A stretch of 64,000 bases of DNA from Fagopyrum homotropicum (lineage: Eukaryota > Streptophyta > Magnoliopsida > Caryophyllales > Polygonaceae). Positions within the stretch are counted from its first letter, which is position 1; each line of letters starts with the position of its first letter. Below, one piece after another: positions 45,175-55,755 of this stretch. The DNA lies in the NCBI GenBank assembly GCA_033239125.1, contig BSWB01000007.1:107018082-107082081 (forward strand), given 5' to 3'. Both the position numbers and the translations under genes were made by a program. The notes below the pieces were generated by a model. The model was not told the DNA's origin. It saw nothing but the letters and a program-made list of their open reading frames with translations, and did not search any database.

Positions 45175-48100
45175 CTAACTCATCAATACAAAAGTGGCAT
45201 CTAACCTCGCAAAGAACTCGGGATAATTACGTCTAATACTCTCCTCGGTCTCCCAAGTGGCCTCATCAACTCCTCGTCTAGACCACTGGATCCTCAACAT
45301 AGGTATCTCCTTGGACCGCAGACGTCGGATACTACGCTCCAGGACAACTACTGGGTACTCTACAAATGTATGATCGGGCTCAACTATCAGATCCTCACGG
45401 CTGATGACGTGTCTTGGATCCAGGAGGTACTCTCTCAACTGAGATACATGGAAGACCGGATGGACACCCTCTAGTCTCGGCGGTAGTGCTAATCTGTAGG
45501 CCACCTCTCCAACTCTCTCCAAGATCTCAAAAGGTCCGACATATCGGGGACTTAGTTTCCCTTTAATGCCGAAACGCCGGACTCCTCTCGTAAGTGACAC
45601 TCTCAACCACACCTGAGCACCCACCCTAAACTCCAAGGGTCGACGCCTTTTGTCGGCGTAGGACTTCTGACGACTCTGAGCTGCTAACATACGCTCTCGA
45701 ACTAGGGCAATCCGAGCAATGTCATCTTGTATCTGATTTGGAGCTACTCCATCAGCTCTACTAGGTTCATCCCAGCATAATGGCGTGCGACATCTCCGCC
45801 CGTACAAAGCCTCATAAGGGGCCATCCCAATAGATGTGTGCCAGCTGTTATTATCCAAAAACTCTTCCAGTGGAAGATGATTTGGCCATACCTGTCCCCA
45901 ATCTAATACACAAGCCCGCAACATGTCCTCTAATGTCTGGATGGTCCTCTCAGACTGACCATCCGTCTGTGGGTGATAGGCGGTGGTAAAGTGGAGACTC
46001 GTTCCCAAAGCAGTATGTACCTGTTGCAAAAACCTCGAGGTGAAACGTCCATCTCTGTCGGAGATGATAGTCTTCGGTACTCCATGGAGTCTAACAATGT
46101 GTCTGGTGAACTCCTCAGCTAGACGACTCACCGCCCACGTTTCCCTAATCGGAATGAAACGTGCGGTCTTCGTCAGACGATCTACCACTACCCAAATAGC
46201 ATCAAAACCTCTGCTGAGCCTCAACCCTGTGACAAAATCCATAGATATATCCTCCCACTTCCACTGTGGTACTGGAAGTGGGTGAGGCTCTCCTCCGGAC
46301 CTGCGATGCTCAATCTTGACCTGCTGGCAGGTCGCACACTGAGCTACATACCGAGCCACGTCGGGCTTCAAACCACCCCACCAGAAGGACCGTCTCACAT
46401 CCTTGTACATCTTACTCGCTCCAGGATGTACTGAGTATGGGCTAGCATGAGCCTCACCTAGTATCCTCTGTCTCAACTCACTTTCTGATGGCACACAAAC
46501 GCGGTCCTGATGTCTCATCACTCCATCTACACCCATAGTGAACTGTGGCGCCTCATCTCGAGACATCCTGTCTCGGATCCTGGTCAAAGTCGGGCAAGTC
46601 TCCTGTTTCTGTCGGATCTCATCCAACAGATCAGGAAGTAACTCCAAGGTAGCCAACTGGCGATCTGAATCGGGAAACTGAATCTCTATCTCTAACCAAG
46701 CCAAATCCCTCTACAACTGTGGCTGCACTGTCAATCGGGCTATTGCCCTCTCCCTAGGCATCTTCCGGCTCAAAGCATCAGCTACTACATTCGCCTTTCT
46801 GCGGTGGTAGAGAATCTCAAGATCGAAGTCCTTGATAAACTCTAACCACCGCCTCTGGCGGTTATTCAACTCCCGCTGAGTGAATATATACTTCAGACTC
46901 TTATGGTCTGTGAAGATCTGACATGTCACCCCATAGAGATAGTGACGCCAGATCTTAAGAGCATGGACTACTGCAGCCAACACTAGATCATGTGTGGGGT
47001 AGTTCTCCTCATACGTCTTCAACTGCCGAGACGCATAAGCTATGACCTTACCCCTCTGCATCAAAACACACCCCAAGCCTAGCTTGGATGCGTCACTATA
47101 TACCACAAAGTTATTTGTACCCTCAAGCTGTACTAAAATCGGAGAAGACGTCAATCTCCTCTTCAACTCCTCGAAACTCTGCTGACACGGCTCAGACCAG
47201 ACAAACCGATTAGTCTTCCTCAGAAGACAAGTAAGTGGTCGGGTAATCAAGGAGAACCCTTCCACAAACCGGCGGTAGTAACCTGCCAAACCTAGAAAGC
47301 TGCGAACCTCCTTAACATTCTTAGGAGGTTGCCAAGAAGATACTGACTCGATCTTCGCCGGGTCGACTTTAATACCCTCAGCAGTCACCACGTGGCCTAG
47401 GAAAGCCACCTCTGACATCCAAAACTCACACTTGGATAGCTTAGCACACAGCTGGCTATCCTGCAGAATCTGCAATACTGTCCTCAAGTGTCCGGGATGC
47501 TCCTCTCGACTCCTAGAGTACACTAGGATGTCGTCAATGAAGACCACTACAAACTGGTCTAAGAAGTCAATGAATATCTCATTCATCAAATCCATGAACA
47601 CCGTTGGTGCATTAGTGAGCCCAAAAGGCATCACTACGAACTCATAATGACCATACCTAGTCCGGAATGCCGTCTTAGGTATGTCCTGATCTCTCACCCG
47701 CAGCTGGTGATAACCGGACCTCAAGTCTATCCTCGAAAACACGGACGCTCCATGCAACTGGTCCAACAGATCATCTATGCGCAGCAGTGGATACTTGTTC
47801 TTGATGGTTACTTTGTTCAACTCTCTGTAGTCTATGCACAACCTCATCGATCCGTCCTTCTTCTTCACAAATAATACTGGCGCGCCCCAAGGAGACACAC
47901 TAGGGCGTATGAAGCCCTTCTCTGCTAACTCCTCTAACTGCTTTTTCAGCTCAAGCAGCTCTATCGGTGCCATACGGTACGGAGCCTTCGAGATCGGTCT
48001 CGTGCCCGGCTCTAACTCACTGCTGAAGTCAACGCTTCTCTGTGGGGGTAGTCATGGCAGGTCGTCACTGAATACCTCTACAAACTCGCATGCAACGGGT

Positions 48101-48906
48101 ATCTCCTCTATGGTCAGGCTCTTGCTTTCCTTCATGGCATAACACCAGAAGGCCTCGCAACCCTGTGCTATCAGTCTCACTGCTCTCACTGCACTGATAA
48201 CTGTGCCAGACTTTCCGAGGTCCCAACCTCGGAATATCACTCTATGACCCTCCTCAGTGGCAACGGTCACTGTCCTCCTACCAATGTCTAAGACTGCTCC
48301 GTGTCTCTTCATCCAATCTATCTCTAAAATCACATCCTCATGAGCTAAGGGCATGACTAGAAAATTTACTAGCTAGTCTCGATCTCCCATGCGAACGGGA
48401 CATCCATAGATCTCTCTAGTCCCTCTTACCTTACTCCCATCAGGTAAGCCTATCATAAAAGGTATCCCCTCTACAGTAGCTAAGGATAACCTTTCTACGC
48501 ATGCATCAGATATGAAGGAGTGTGTAACACCCGTATCAAATAAAAATCGTACGGGTAAGTCATGGATCTGGATCGTACATGTGGCAGTCGGTGCCTCTGG
48601 CTGATCAGCACTCCTCAACTCAAACACCCGTGCGTGAGCTCCTCCGGTATCAGCTACACTGCCACATCCTCTGCCACGACCTGATCCCTGCATAGAGCTC
48701 TGTGAAGATGTGTGTCCTGGAGCCTTGTAAGACTGCTGCTGACCTGGGGCTCGGTACTGCTGTTGCTGACTCGGAGCTCGGTACTGTGGCTGCCTCTGCA
48801 CAATCCCTAATAGACCTGCAGGGGAAGAACCCTGCTGAGATGGAGCCTTGCCCTGGCGGCAGAATACAACCCTATATCCAACCTTGCCGCACTGGAAGCA
48901 GGTCAC
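45175..48906 (-). pseudogene. pol of G: protease, RT, RNase H, integrase, chromodomain-like tail
   Basis: Continues gag in the same frame. Protease has LFDTGVTHSFI (about 48520). RT has RPSVSPWGAPVLFVKKKDG, DLRSGYHQLRV and the catalytic VFIDDILVYS. RNase H has YSDASKLGLGCVLMQ, YASRQL and TDHKSLKYI. Integrase has the HHCC domain (CATCQQVK), core acids in SMDFVTGL and ISDRDGRFTS, and HPQTDGQSERTI. The tail VLERSIRRLRS ... RWSRR-type to TWETEESIR resembles a chromodomain that could bind histone marks. Stops: TAG 48373-48375, TGA 48052-48054, TAG 46711-46713; no frameshift. Function is lost only through these nonsense codons. Confidence 0.9.
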
Positions 48907-50115
48907 TGACGGCTTCGTGTAGTTCGATCGGATGTGTCCATAGCCACTACAGTTGTGGCACTGTAAACCCCCAGCTGAAGTCTGACCAGTAGCGGTATGA
49001 CTATGTCGCCCCTGAGTTTATCCCCGTCCAAAAACAGCTACTCTTGTACTACCACTAGCATATCCTTTCCTCTGTCGCTTATCCGGCCTGTCTGACTGAG
49101 TAGCTCTCCTCTGGACTGGTCTATCTCTCTCATATGCAAAAGCCCTATCCTGATAGTCTCACTGAGTCTCGCAGCGAAATCCTGCCAGATAGGAACGAGT
49201 GCTCTCTCTCAATCTCCGTGAAAAGAGATACACATGCTGCTCCTCAGGAGGTGCAGCTGGTCCAAGTAGAGTCAGTTCCTTCTGGAACTTCTTGATGGCA
49301 GCAGCAATCGGAATATCCTCAAATCCCGCCTCAATGAAGTCCTGAAACCTCTCTCTCCTCAACGAGACAGGGCAGTATCTGTCTCTAACAATGCTCCTCA
49401 TCTGCTCCCAACTGGTGACTCGAGTACGTATGGTCCGCCACCAGGAATGAGCATCCTCAGTGAAACATGTTTGCACCAAATCCACCTGTCGATCCTCTGG
49501 GAAACATATCGCCTCTAGTGCAGTCTCTAACTGTCCAATCCAGTGCTCCACCTCCAACCCTATCTCTCCACTGAATGAGGGAACTTTCTGAGAGTTGAAA
49601 GCCTTCAACCACTCGTCCGGCCTCGGTGCTCTAGACCTAGTAGGAGCTCTATCAGCCACAACTCTCCTCTCAGGTACAGCCGACACTTGAGGCACTCCCT
49701 GTGTCACCTGAACAGACCTAGCCGGTACTAGTGGTACCTGGGTAAGTCTCTCTGTTCTAGCAGCCTCCTCCATACGCTTGACGTATGCTCGGTACTCTCT
49801 GTATTCAGATGCTCCAATAGAAACACGTCCTGACTCCGTCGAACGTGCTCTTTGCACTCCAAACCTAGCAACGGTCTCATTCCTGACCTCGGGACCTACA
49901 CTCTCAGCCACCTCCTCTACTCCGGCATCTAGCATGATCACTGCTGGTGGATCATCTCGATGAGCTCGACATCGACCTCGTGCTAGTGGAGGTCTACCTC
50001 CACGGCCGCGTCCTCTAACTATAGGGGTCCTATCTCCCCTACCTGGTCCAGCTGGAGGGAGAGGTGGACGACCTCTACCTCGACCAGTAGCTAGCGTAGC
50101 TCTAGTACGTGCCAT
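48907..50115 (-). pseudogene. gag of G
   Basis: ATG 50115 (MARTRATL) is preferred to 50133 because the Arg/Gly-rich start is typical. The Retrotrans_gag-type region has VEHWIGQLETAL, WWRTIRTRV and the LTLLGPAAPP end. TGA at 49159-49161 and TAA at 49018-49020 break the frame. Two CCHC knuckles follow, both damaged: CHNCSGYGH lacks its last Cys (Tyr instead), and CFQCGKVGY has Tyr in place of His. Both changes are single transitions. Confidence 0.87.
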
Positions 50116-50370
50116 CTGCGCGAGGAATAACAACTATAATTATAAACTAGCTAATAAGTCCAAATACAGTAAAAACCTAAAGTCCATACTAAGCATACTG
50201 AGATCCGCGGTAGTAGTGGTGGTCAGCCGTACTTTTCTATTCCCAACCAGAATATGCATGCATTTGAAAACCAAAACGTTCCCTTTTTAAAACTCAGACC
50301 CCTTTCAGGTTCTGCTTAATACTTATTCAGTCTTTCAAAAGATTTCAAGTGCCATTGTTGCCAACCTAGA

Positions 50371-50382
50371 GCTCTGATACCA
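50371..50382 (-). other. Primer binding site of G (initiator Met tRNA)
   Basis: On the minus strand TGGTATCAGAGC begins three bases inside the 5' LTR edge at 50386. It is complementary to the 3' end of plant initiator Met tRNA, the usual primer of plant chromoviruses. Confidence 0.9.
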
Positions 50383-50385
50383 TGT

Positions 50386-51544
50386 TGTAACACCCCGAAT
50401 TCTTAGAACTCGGAGCGTTACTGGTTAGGACCTCACAATGGGTCCCGACCTCAGTTTGACAATAATATTACTAGGATCTTGCAACAAGACACAAATAAGA
50501 AAGACCGAAATTCATGAAATAATATTTTTATGAAAAAAGATGAATGCAACAAGGTCTAGCAACCTATAGTACTTAAACAAAGGGAAAAAGATCAACTGTC
50601 TTAACAACAAGGAAGAACGACAAACAACAACCCAAACCCCACTCTAAGAAGTACGGAGACCCGGCTGACCACTACTTCCGGATCACTCAGCTGCTGTTCT
50701 AACCTGCGGTAAATCTAAAAACACAACAAAAGAATAACCATTAGCTAGTTATCCAAACATTAGGAGAATAATAATAGCACACACACATAAAAGAATAAAC
50801 ACCTATCATGCTTTCAAACAAGTCCATTTATTATCTTCATTTAAGTTATTCACTCTTACTAATGATACTTATTTTGTGACACGAGGGATTCCCAAACCTC
50901 GCCTCCGCCCCCGTGTAACCATTAGGAATGAATCCGATGCATCTCACCTTGTACCTTCCTGGTGTGGGTATAGAGAACCTCCCAGTCTCCTGTCAGAGCT
51001 GGGCAGTGATGTCACGGCCCGTTATAATACACTTGGGCCTTAAACCATAACAACGGTCGTCCTAACAAGTTATTATTATTTTCACACACATTGCAAACAC
51101 ACAACCATTATCACTCAACTAATATCCAGTATCTGGCTAAGTAAGTCGCAAGGACTTACCTGAATCAAAGTTCACTCTTTCAAATCTCAACTCGGTCCGT
51201 ACCCATGGTAACTCAAACGCCTGTTAAACAAGGCATGTGTATTAACATTTCATCCCATACTCTTAGAAGTTATAAACTCCTAAGCTGTGAAATTTCACGA
51301 AGAAAAGTTAAGGAAAGTTTCTCTTAGGTTAAAAAGACCATTTTGCCCTTGATCTCGGAACTCTCCCACGTCTATCATTAAAATCTAGCATTTACTTTTA
51401 GAACTTGTTTTCCAACATTTGTTTCTCTCGGATAACTTACTTAGGGTTTATAGATTCAAATCCCGAATCAACTCGTAAAAAGGACAACACTCCTCCTCCT
51501 TCACGGTTACTACTCTAATCTTATACATACATACATATATATAC

Positions 51545-51608
<64 letters not shown>

Positions 51609-51851
51609 TTACATACATACCTTAACCTTTCCTTTGACTTATATAATTATGTAACTATTCGGTAAACACACACACATATATATATATATATATCTACATA
51701 GATTTATTTTCCCATCTCGTACGGATATATGTACACTTATGTTTGAATATATATATTCTTTTATATATACCTATATATATATATATCCAAATTCCAACCT
51801 ATTCATTTATATATTTACATCTCCACTCACGTTTTGCAGCAAAGCACTACA

Positions 51852-51915
<64 letters not shown>

Positions 51916-52908
51916 TTACATCTCCTTATAGTACATATACACACATATACACAATTACGATGGAATTCATGAACTTCTAGCTTACTCATACCTAACTGTA
52001 CATTCACTCCTCTATTCAGCCCGGTCTTCCTACGTGGGAAGGAGTTGCGACTCCAACGGTACATTCCACAGCAACAACTAACATCCTAGGCTACAAGAAG
52101 GCGGAACTGTAAAAGACGGAATGGCCTACCTACAACTCGCTTGACTGCAGTCTCCATCGGTTGTCACGCTCGGGAGGTACGGCTCGACTCGGTGTCTTCC
52201 GACTGGGCTTCCCACGCTCTACAGGTTCGCGTTGACAGGGGTAAGGCGGCGGCACTTTGGCTGGTGGGAGGGACAGAAGGTCGTCGTCGGCTGCCGGAGG
52301 TCATGGAAAGAAGCGTCACACAAGTGGTAGGTTAGTGTTACGCCGGAACGATAGAAGAGGAGGTTAAAGAAGGGAAAAAGAAAACGGCAACACTACTTAC
52401 CGGAATGCCTCTTGCGGCCGGCTGGGCGGTGCTCTAGGCGGTCGACAGAGACGGCGGCAGGACTCGGTGGCGGCTCCGGCGCAGGGCGAAGAGGCAGTGG
52501 TGTACGTTCTTCTGGATGAGAGTTACGATAGGAAGGGGGTTGTGAGGAGCAGCAACAATTGCGGTAAGCTGCAGGTTAGGTTTAGGATTATACTAGTTTA
52601 GGATTAGGGTTAAGTTTAAGAAGTGGGCCGGTGGGTCTTTGGGCTAGCTGTTGGGCCTTCTCATTAAATAGAACAATTGCTGGAATAATACTTGCTATTC
52701 GCCCGGAACCGTTAAAAGTACGGGATTATTTCCGGTTGCATAAATTATCATTTTATGTGAAATAAGAACACATAAAATGATAGAGATTAATTCTCGTTTA
52801 TTATTTATTTATTTATTTATTATTTATTTACTTAAAGGGTAAAGGTTGGCGGATCGGAATCCGGTTTAATTCAGTATTAAACGGAGTTTAAAATATTCGG
52901 TTATTACA
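50386..52908 (-). repeat. 5' LTR of G
   Basis: 2523 bp, same ends as the left LTR. It differs by scattered substitutions and by microsatellite lengths, and it carries an extra stretch near 51815-51855 (TTTACATCTCCACTCACG and following) that duplicates the neighbouring TTTACATCTCC motif. Confidence 0.93.
51527..51911. repeat. Microsatellites in right LTR of G
   Basis: (ACAT)n/(AT)n at 51527-51606, (AT)n at 51675-51693 and at 51857-51911. They are the counterparts of 43578-43941 but differ in length and in the extra segment between the second and third arrays. Confidence 0.9.
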
Positions 52909-53632
52909 ATAGTTGTGGCTTAGATGATGATAGATCGATTGTAACTTGATTGGACCCTGAGAGTGTGAGAAACCTCGTCGACACCCTAAACCACGATATG
53001 TTCTTGAGTTCTACGGCCGTGGAATCTCAAGATCTAGCCGTGATTTTCTCTGTTTTACGACCTTAGCTTTTGCTGTAATCCAAAGTTAAAGATTTGCTTT
53101 AACCTAGCCTTGGCTTGCCTTTCCTAGGTAGTAGTGAGACTCAACATCCTCTATTTCGGTTTCGAGTGTCACAACCTTAACCGTTTTAGTTTATCTTTGA
53201 TTCATTGGGTTTGGGCATGGGTATTTGAGAGTAATCCTTGTCCTTAGATCCTTTGTATACTGCAGCCTCAACAACCTTTATAGAGAGTGTCTTTGGATTA
53301 GACATATAAGGTTTTGGAACTTCACCGTACATTACCTTACTTTAGTTATACCTTTGCAACCTCAACTCTGTCCTTATATCTATAGTATATCTTGAATCGA
53401 TTGCCACAATTGAATACCTGGATCTTTAGGGTTGCCGTTTTCCCCAATATTTGTAAAGCTTTTATACTTTTACTTGCTTGATTATACGAAACTGAATTTG
53501 ATTCACCAAATCCATGAGTTTGATACTTTGGAATACTTGCTTAGCTACGCCGATCCGTACACTACGGGTTCCCTTGATTTTGTTTCAATTTTATAATTAA
53601 AACTTATTTGCACGCACGCTTTGACGCGAACA

Positions 53633-53995
53633 GTAGTTCCTGTTCAGAAGCCTATACTTGATCCCTCCATGCTCTGGCATGTAGGTAACTGAACTAAAAA
53701 ACTCCAAAGTCGGCTCCCGATAAGCCGGTGCTCTAGTGGCCATGAAGTCCTCTAGGCCAAGCATCGAAATCATCTTCTTTAAGTCCTCCACCACATGGAG
53801 GCACTTAAAGGCATCAACATGGAAAAACCGTGGGGCAATGATAGGGCGCCCACAAATCCGATCATAATCCCGCTGATGTCTCTCATGAATCACCAAGATT
53901 GTAAATTGTGCTGTAGAAGAAGGGGAGGAGTGGTGTGAACTGCTGGGCCTATCCCTCAAGGCCAAGTGATGATCACATCTACGTGAACTACTCAT
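53633..53995 (-). pseudogene. ORF-1-like gene of element F, cut by P
   Basis: 121 codons from ATG 53995: HHLALRDRPSSSHHSS, then VIHERHQRDYDRI, IAPRF, YREPTLEF and YRLLNRNY, where P's LTR begins. This is the E1-type ORF-1 (compare 550-910). The remainder would be on the far side of P and is not in the window. An upstream ATG at 54028 is in frame but overlaps the CCTCGG cluster. Confidence 0.75.
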
Positions 53996-54000
53996 GACTG

Positions 54001-54060
54001 GAAGATCACCTCGGTCGGCCAAGAACACCTCGGCTGATACACAACCGAGTCAACCGAGGC
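54001..54060. promoter_or_regulatory. CCTCGG sites upstream of ORF-1-like start in F
   Basis: CACCTCGG cores at 54007 and 54026 are 19 bp apart, followed by CCGAG at 54044 and CCGAGG at 54053. The cluster begins about 6 bp upstream of ATG 53995, as in E1. Confidence 0.48.
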
Positions 54061-54418
54061 AAAATACTACGCGACGTGAACTCCAAATCTACAAGTTTTT
54101 TCCTCCAAAAACACTACCAAAAGCCTCCTATGGGGTACTTATATCTTTTTCAGCAGCAACCTATGGCAACCAAAGCCAGATCTATGCAGAATCGAGAAAA
54201 ATAGAATGATGAGGTTTATGTCGAAATACCCTTGAATCCGCAGATTTAAAATGTTCTTTGTGCTGTTTGTTGTTTGGAAACTGAATCTCTTGCTTCCTCT
54301 GACGATTTGGAGCAAAAAATCGTTGAAAATGATCGAGAACAGAGAATTTGAGTAGAGAGGCCGCGGTCGAGGTGTGCGTAGAGAGGGAAAAGTTAGAAGA
54401 GAGAGAAACCGTCGCACT

Positions 54419-54545
54419 TTTTTATACCCCTCGCTGAATTTGATTACACCTCGGTCGAGATGTTCCTGAGCGAACCGAGGTGTCAGAGTGGATTGTCAGA
54501 CCTAAGCACCTTGGTTGACTGAGAACACCTCGGTCAAGGTACTGT
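54419..54545 (-). promoter_or_regulatory. Candidate internal promoter of ORF-1-like gene in F
   Basis: On minus, TATAAAAA at 54426-54419, 431 bp before ATG 53995. CCTCGG/CCGAGG-type sites lie upstream at 54448-54480 and 54505-54540, two of them 19 bp apart. The following leader is pyrimidine-rich, as in E1. Confidence 0.5.
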
Positions 54546-54728
54546 GACAACAACCGAGATGTGTCTCAGTCAAACTCCGTCTTTTCAATTTCTCGATCTT
54601 ATGTCCTTCCATGTAGCTCCTGAGTTGTAATTTCTTCTTAGAGAGTACCTGATTCCTGTCTAAGAGGACGCAAAAACACGAAGCAAACTATCTAAACTAA
54701 GCTAGAAAAAGGGAAAAGAAAGCAATAC

Positions 54729-54746
54729 CTTGGGTTGCCTCCCAAG
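54729..54746 (-). other. Conserved post-pol hairpin, element F
   Basis: CTTGGG-AGGCAA-CCCAAG on minus, identical to the copy in A, although F has lost integrase. It lies about 75 nt downstream of the remaining pol end. Confidence 0.6.
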
Positions 54747-54799
54747 AAGCGCTTGATTTTTTGTCTCTAGGTGGACCGTACGTCATCTTCAAACAAGGT

Positions 54800-55379
54800 T
54801 TAAGGTGTCCTCACCCCATACTTCATCTTCATCATGGGGAGAAACAAAGGATTCCATCCAATGCTCCATAAAGTGCAAGTTCTCATCGGGAAACGAGTCA
54901 TTAATGGGGGTAGGTCATCCTTCTCGAGCGAGATAGGTGGTAGCCAGCTGAGGTGATCCGCCACGGAATTCTCGGATCCCTCCTTATTGCGAATTTTTAG
55001 GTCAAACTCTTGAAGCAAGAGAATCCAACGAATAAGGCGCGGCTTTGCATCTTTCTTAGCCGGCAAGTATCGAATAGCTGCATGGTCAGTGAAAACAATA
55101 ACTTTCGCTCCCACTAAGTAAGAGCGAAACTTCTCAAATGCATAAACAACTGCCAAAATTCCTTTTCGGTGGTGGCGTAGTTCAGTTGAGCTTCATCTAG
55201 CGTCTTGCTAGCATAGTAAATGGCGTTGGTCCGGCCATCCTTCTTCTGTCCAAGTACCGCTTCTACGGCCACATCACTAGCATCACATATGATCTCAAAG
55301 CGCAAGGTCCAATCAGGAGGTTGAATATCGGGAGCGGTAATCAACGCTTCCTTTATCATGTAAAAGGCATCAAGGCATT
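54800..55379 (-). pseudogene. RNase H of element F with integrase deleted
   Basis: Begins at KCLDAFYMI where C interrupts, then CDASDVAVEAVLGQ and YASKTLDEAQLNYATTEKEF. It shifts by one base near 55160 and continues AVVYAFEKF, FTDHAAIRYL, SVADHLSWL. After about 54845 the sequence jumps to a piece matching the very end of pol (EVWGE). The entire integrase (~1.1 kb in A and P) is missing. Confidence 0.8.
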
Positions 55380-55755
55380 TGTTACCCTTATTAGGTAGCA
55401 CAAAATGCTTTACATTTATAAACTCGAACTAAAATCCTAAACTACCTAGCGAAACCCGCAGTGTACGGATCGTTTTGTAGAAAGGAAAGTATTCCGAGGT
55501 CGAACACAAGGACTGAGGTGAAATCAAGTCATTCAGCGATCAAAGATAGTGTAAATCTAAACTAAGATGAGATGAGGAATAAAGAAAGTGCAAAACACAA
55601 TATTTTTGGTTGGTTTTTGGTGATCAAACAAGGATCACAAATATATCAATACAAACAAACAAGCAAACACACACACACAAAGATGAGAGATAAGAGGTAA
55701 AAAAGCGGATTCTAGAGATTCGGAATTCCGATTATGACAATGGACTCATGCTTCT

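Larger units (their letters stand above)
42440..52908 (-). mobile_element. Tekay/Del-type chromovirus G, full length with both LTRs
   Basis: 10,469 bp with LTRs 42440-44968 and 50386-52908, ATAGT target duplications at 42435-42439 and 52909-52913, an initiator-Met-tRNA primer site next to the right (5') LTR, and one gag-pol register on the minus strand (50115-45175). The domain order gag, zinc knuckles, protease, RT, RNase H, integrase, chromodomain-like tail identifies a chromovirus; the long LTR and sequence style suggest the Tekay/Del clade. Five nonsense codons and damaged zinc knuckles are the only coding lesions I see. Confidence 0.93.
35322..53632 (+). mobile_element. Athila-like Ty3/gypsy element P (5' truncated, LTR split by G)
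   Basis: Order: RT from mid-domain, RNase H, integrase (to 37831), hairpin, leader with candidate promoter, ORF-1-like pseudogene (38670-40199), noncoding region, 3' LTR (41556-42439 and 52914-53632). The left side is interrupted by B. Tekay element G (42440-52908) splits the LTR with ATAGT duplicated on both sides. The LTR end GCGAACA at 53632 abuts GTAGT, inside the ORF-1-like gene of F. P and A are the same family on opposite strands. Confidence 0.86.
41556..53632 (+). repeat. 3' LTR of element P, interrupted by G
   Basis: Parts 41556-42439 (884 bp) and 52914-53632 (719 bp) make a ~1.6-kb LTR, TGTTAG...GCGAACA. TATAAGAA is at 42046. Dyads lie at about 41868 and 41938-41949 upstream, and at 53011-53022 with a CCGTG half-site 21 bp on (53038), about 490 bp downstream of the TATA once G is removed. 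The bases 52909-53175 continue the match to A's LTR, confirming the split. Confidence 0.86.
53633..55379 (-). mobile_element. Athila-like element F fragment (E1 family-like motif set)
   Basis: From right to left: RNase H piece (55379 to about 54850), a deletion that removes integrase, post-pol hairpin, leader with candidate promoter and CCTCGG sites, and the start of an ORF-1-like gene interrupted by P at 53632/53633. Its right edge is interrupted by the LTR of C at 55380. The gene and dyad type match E1. Confidence 0.75.
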
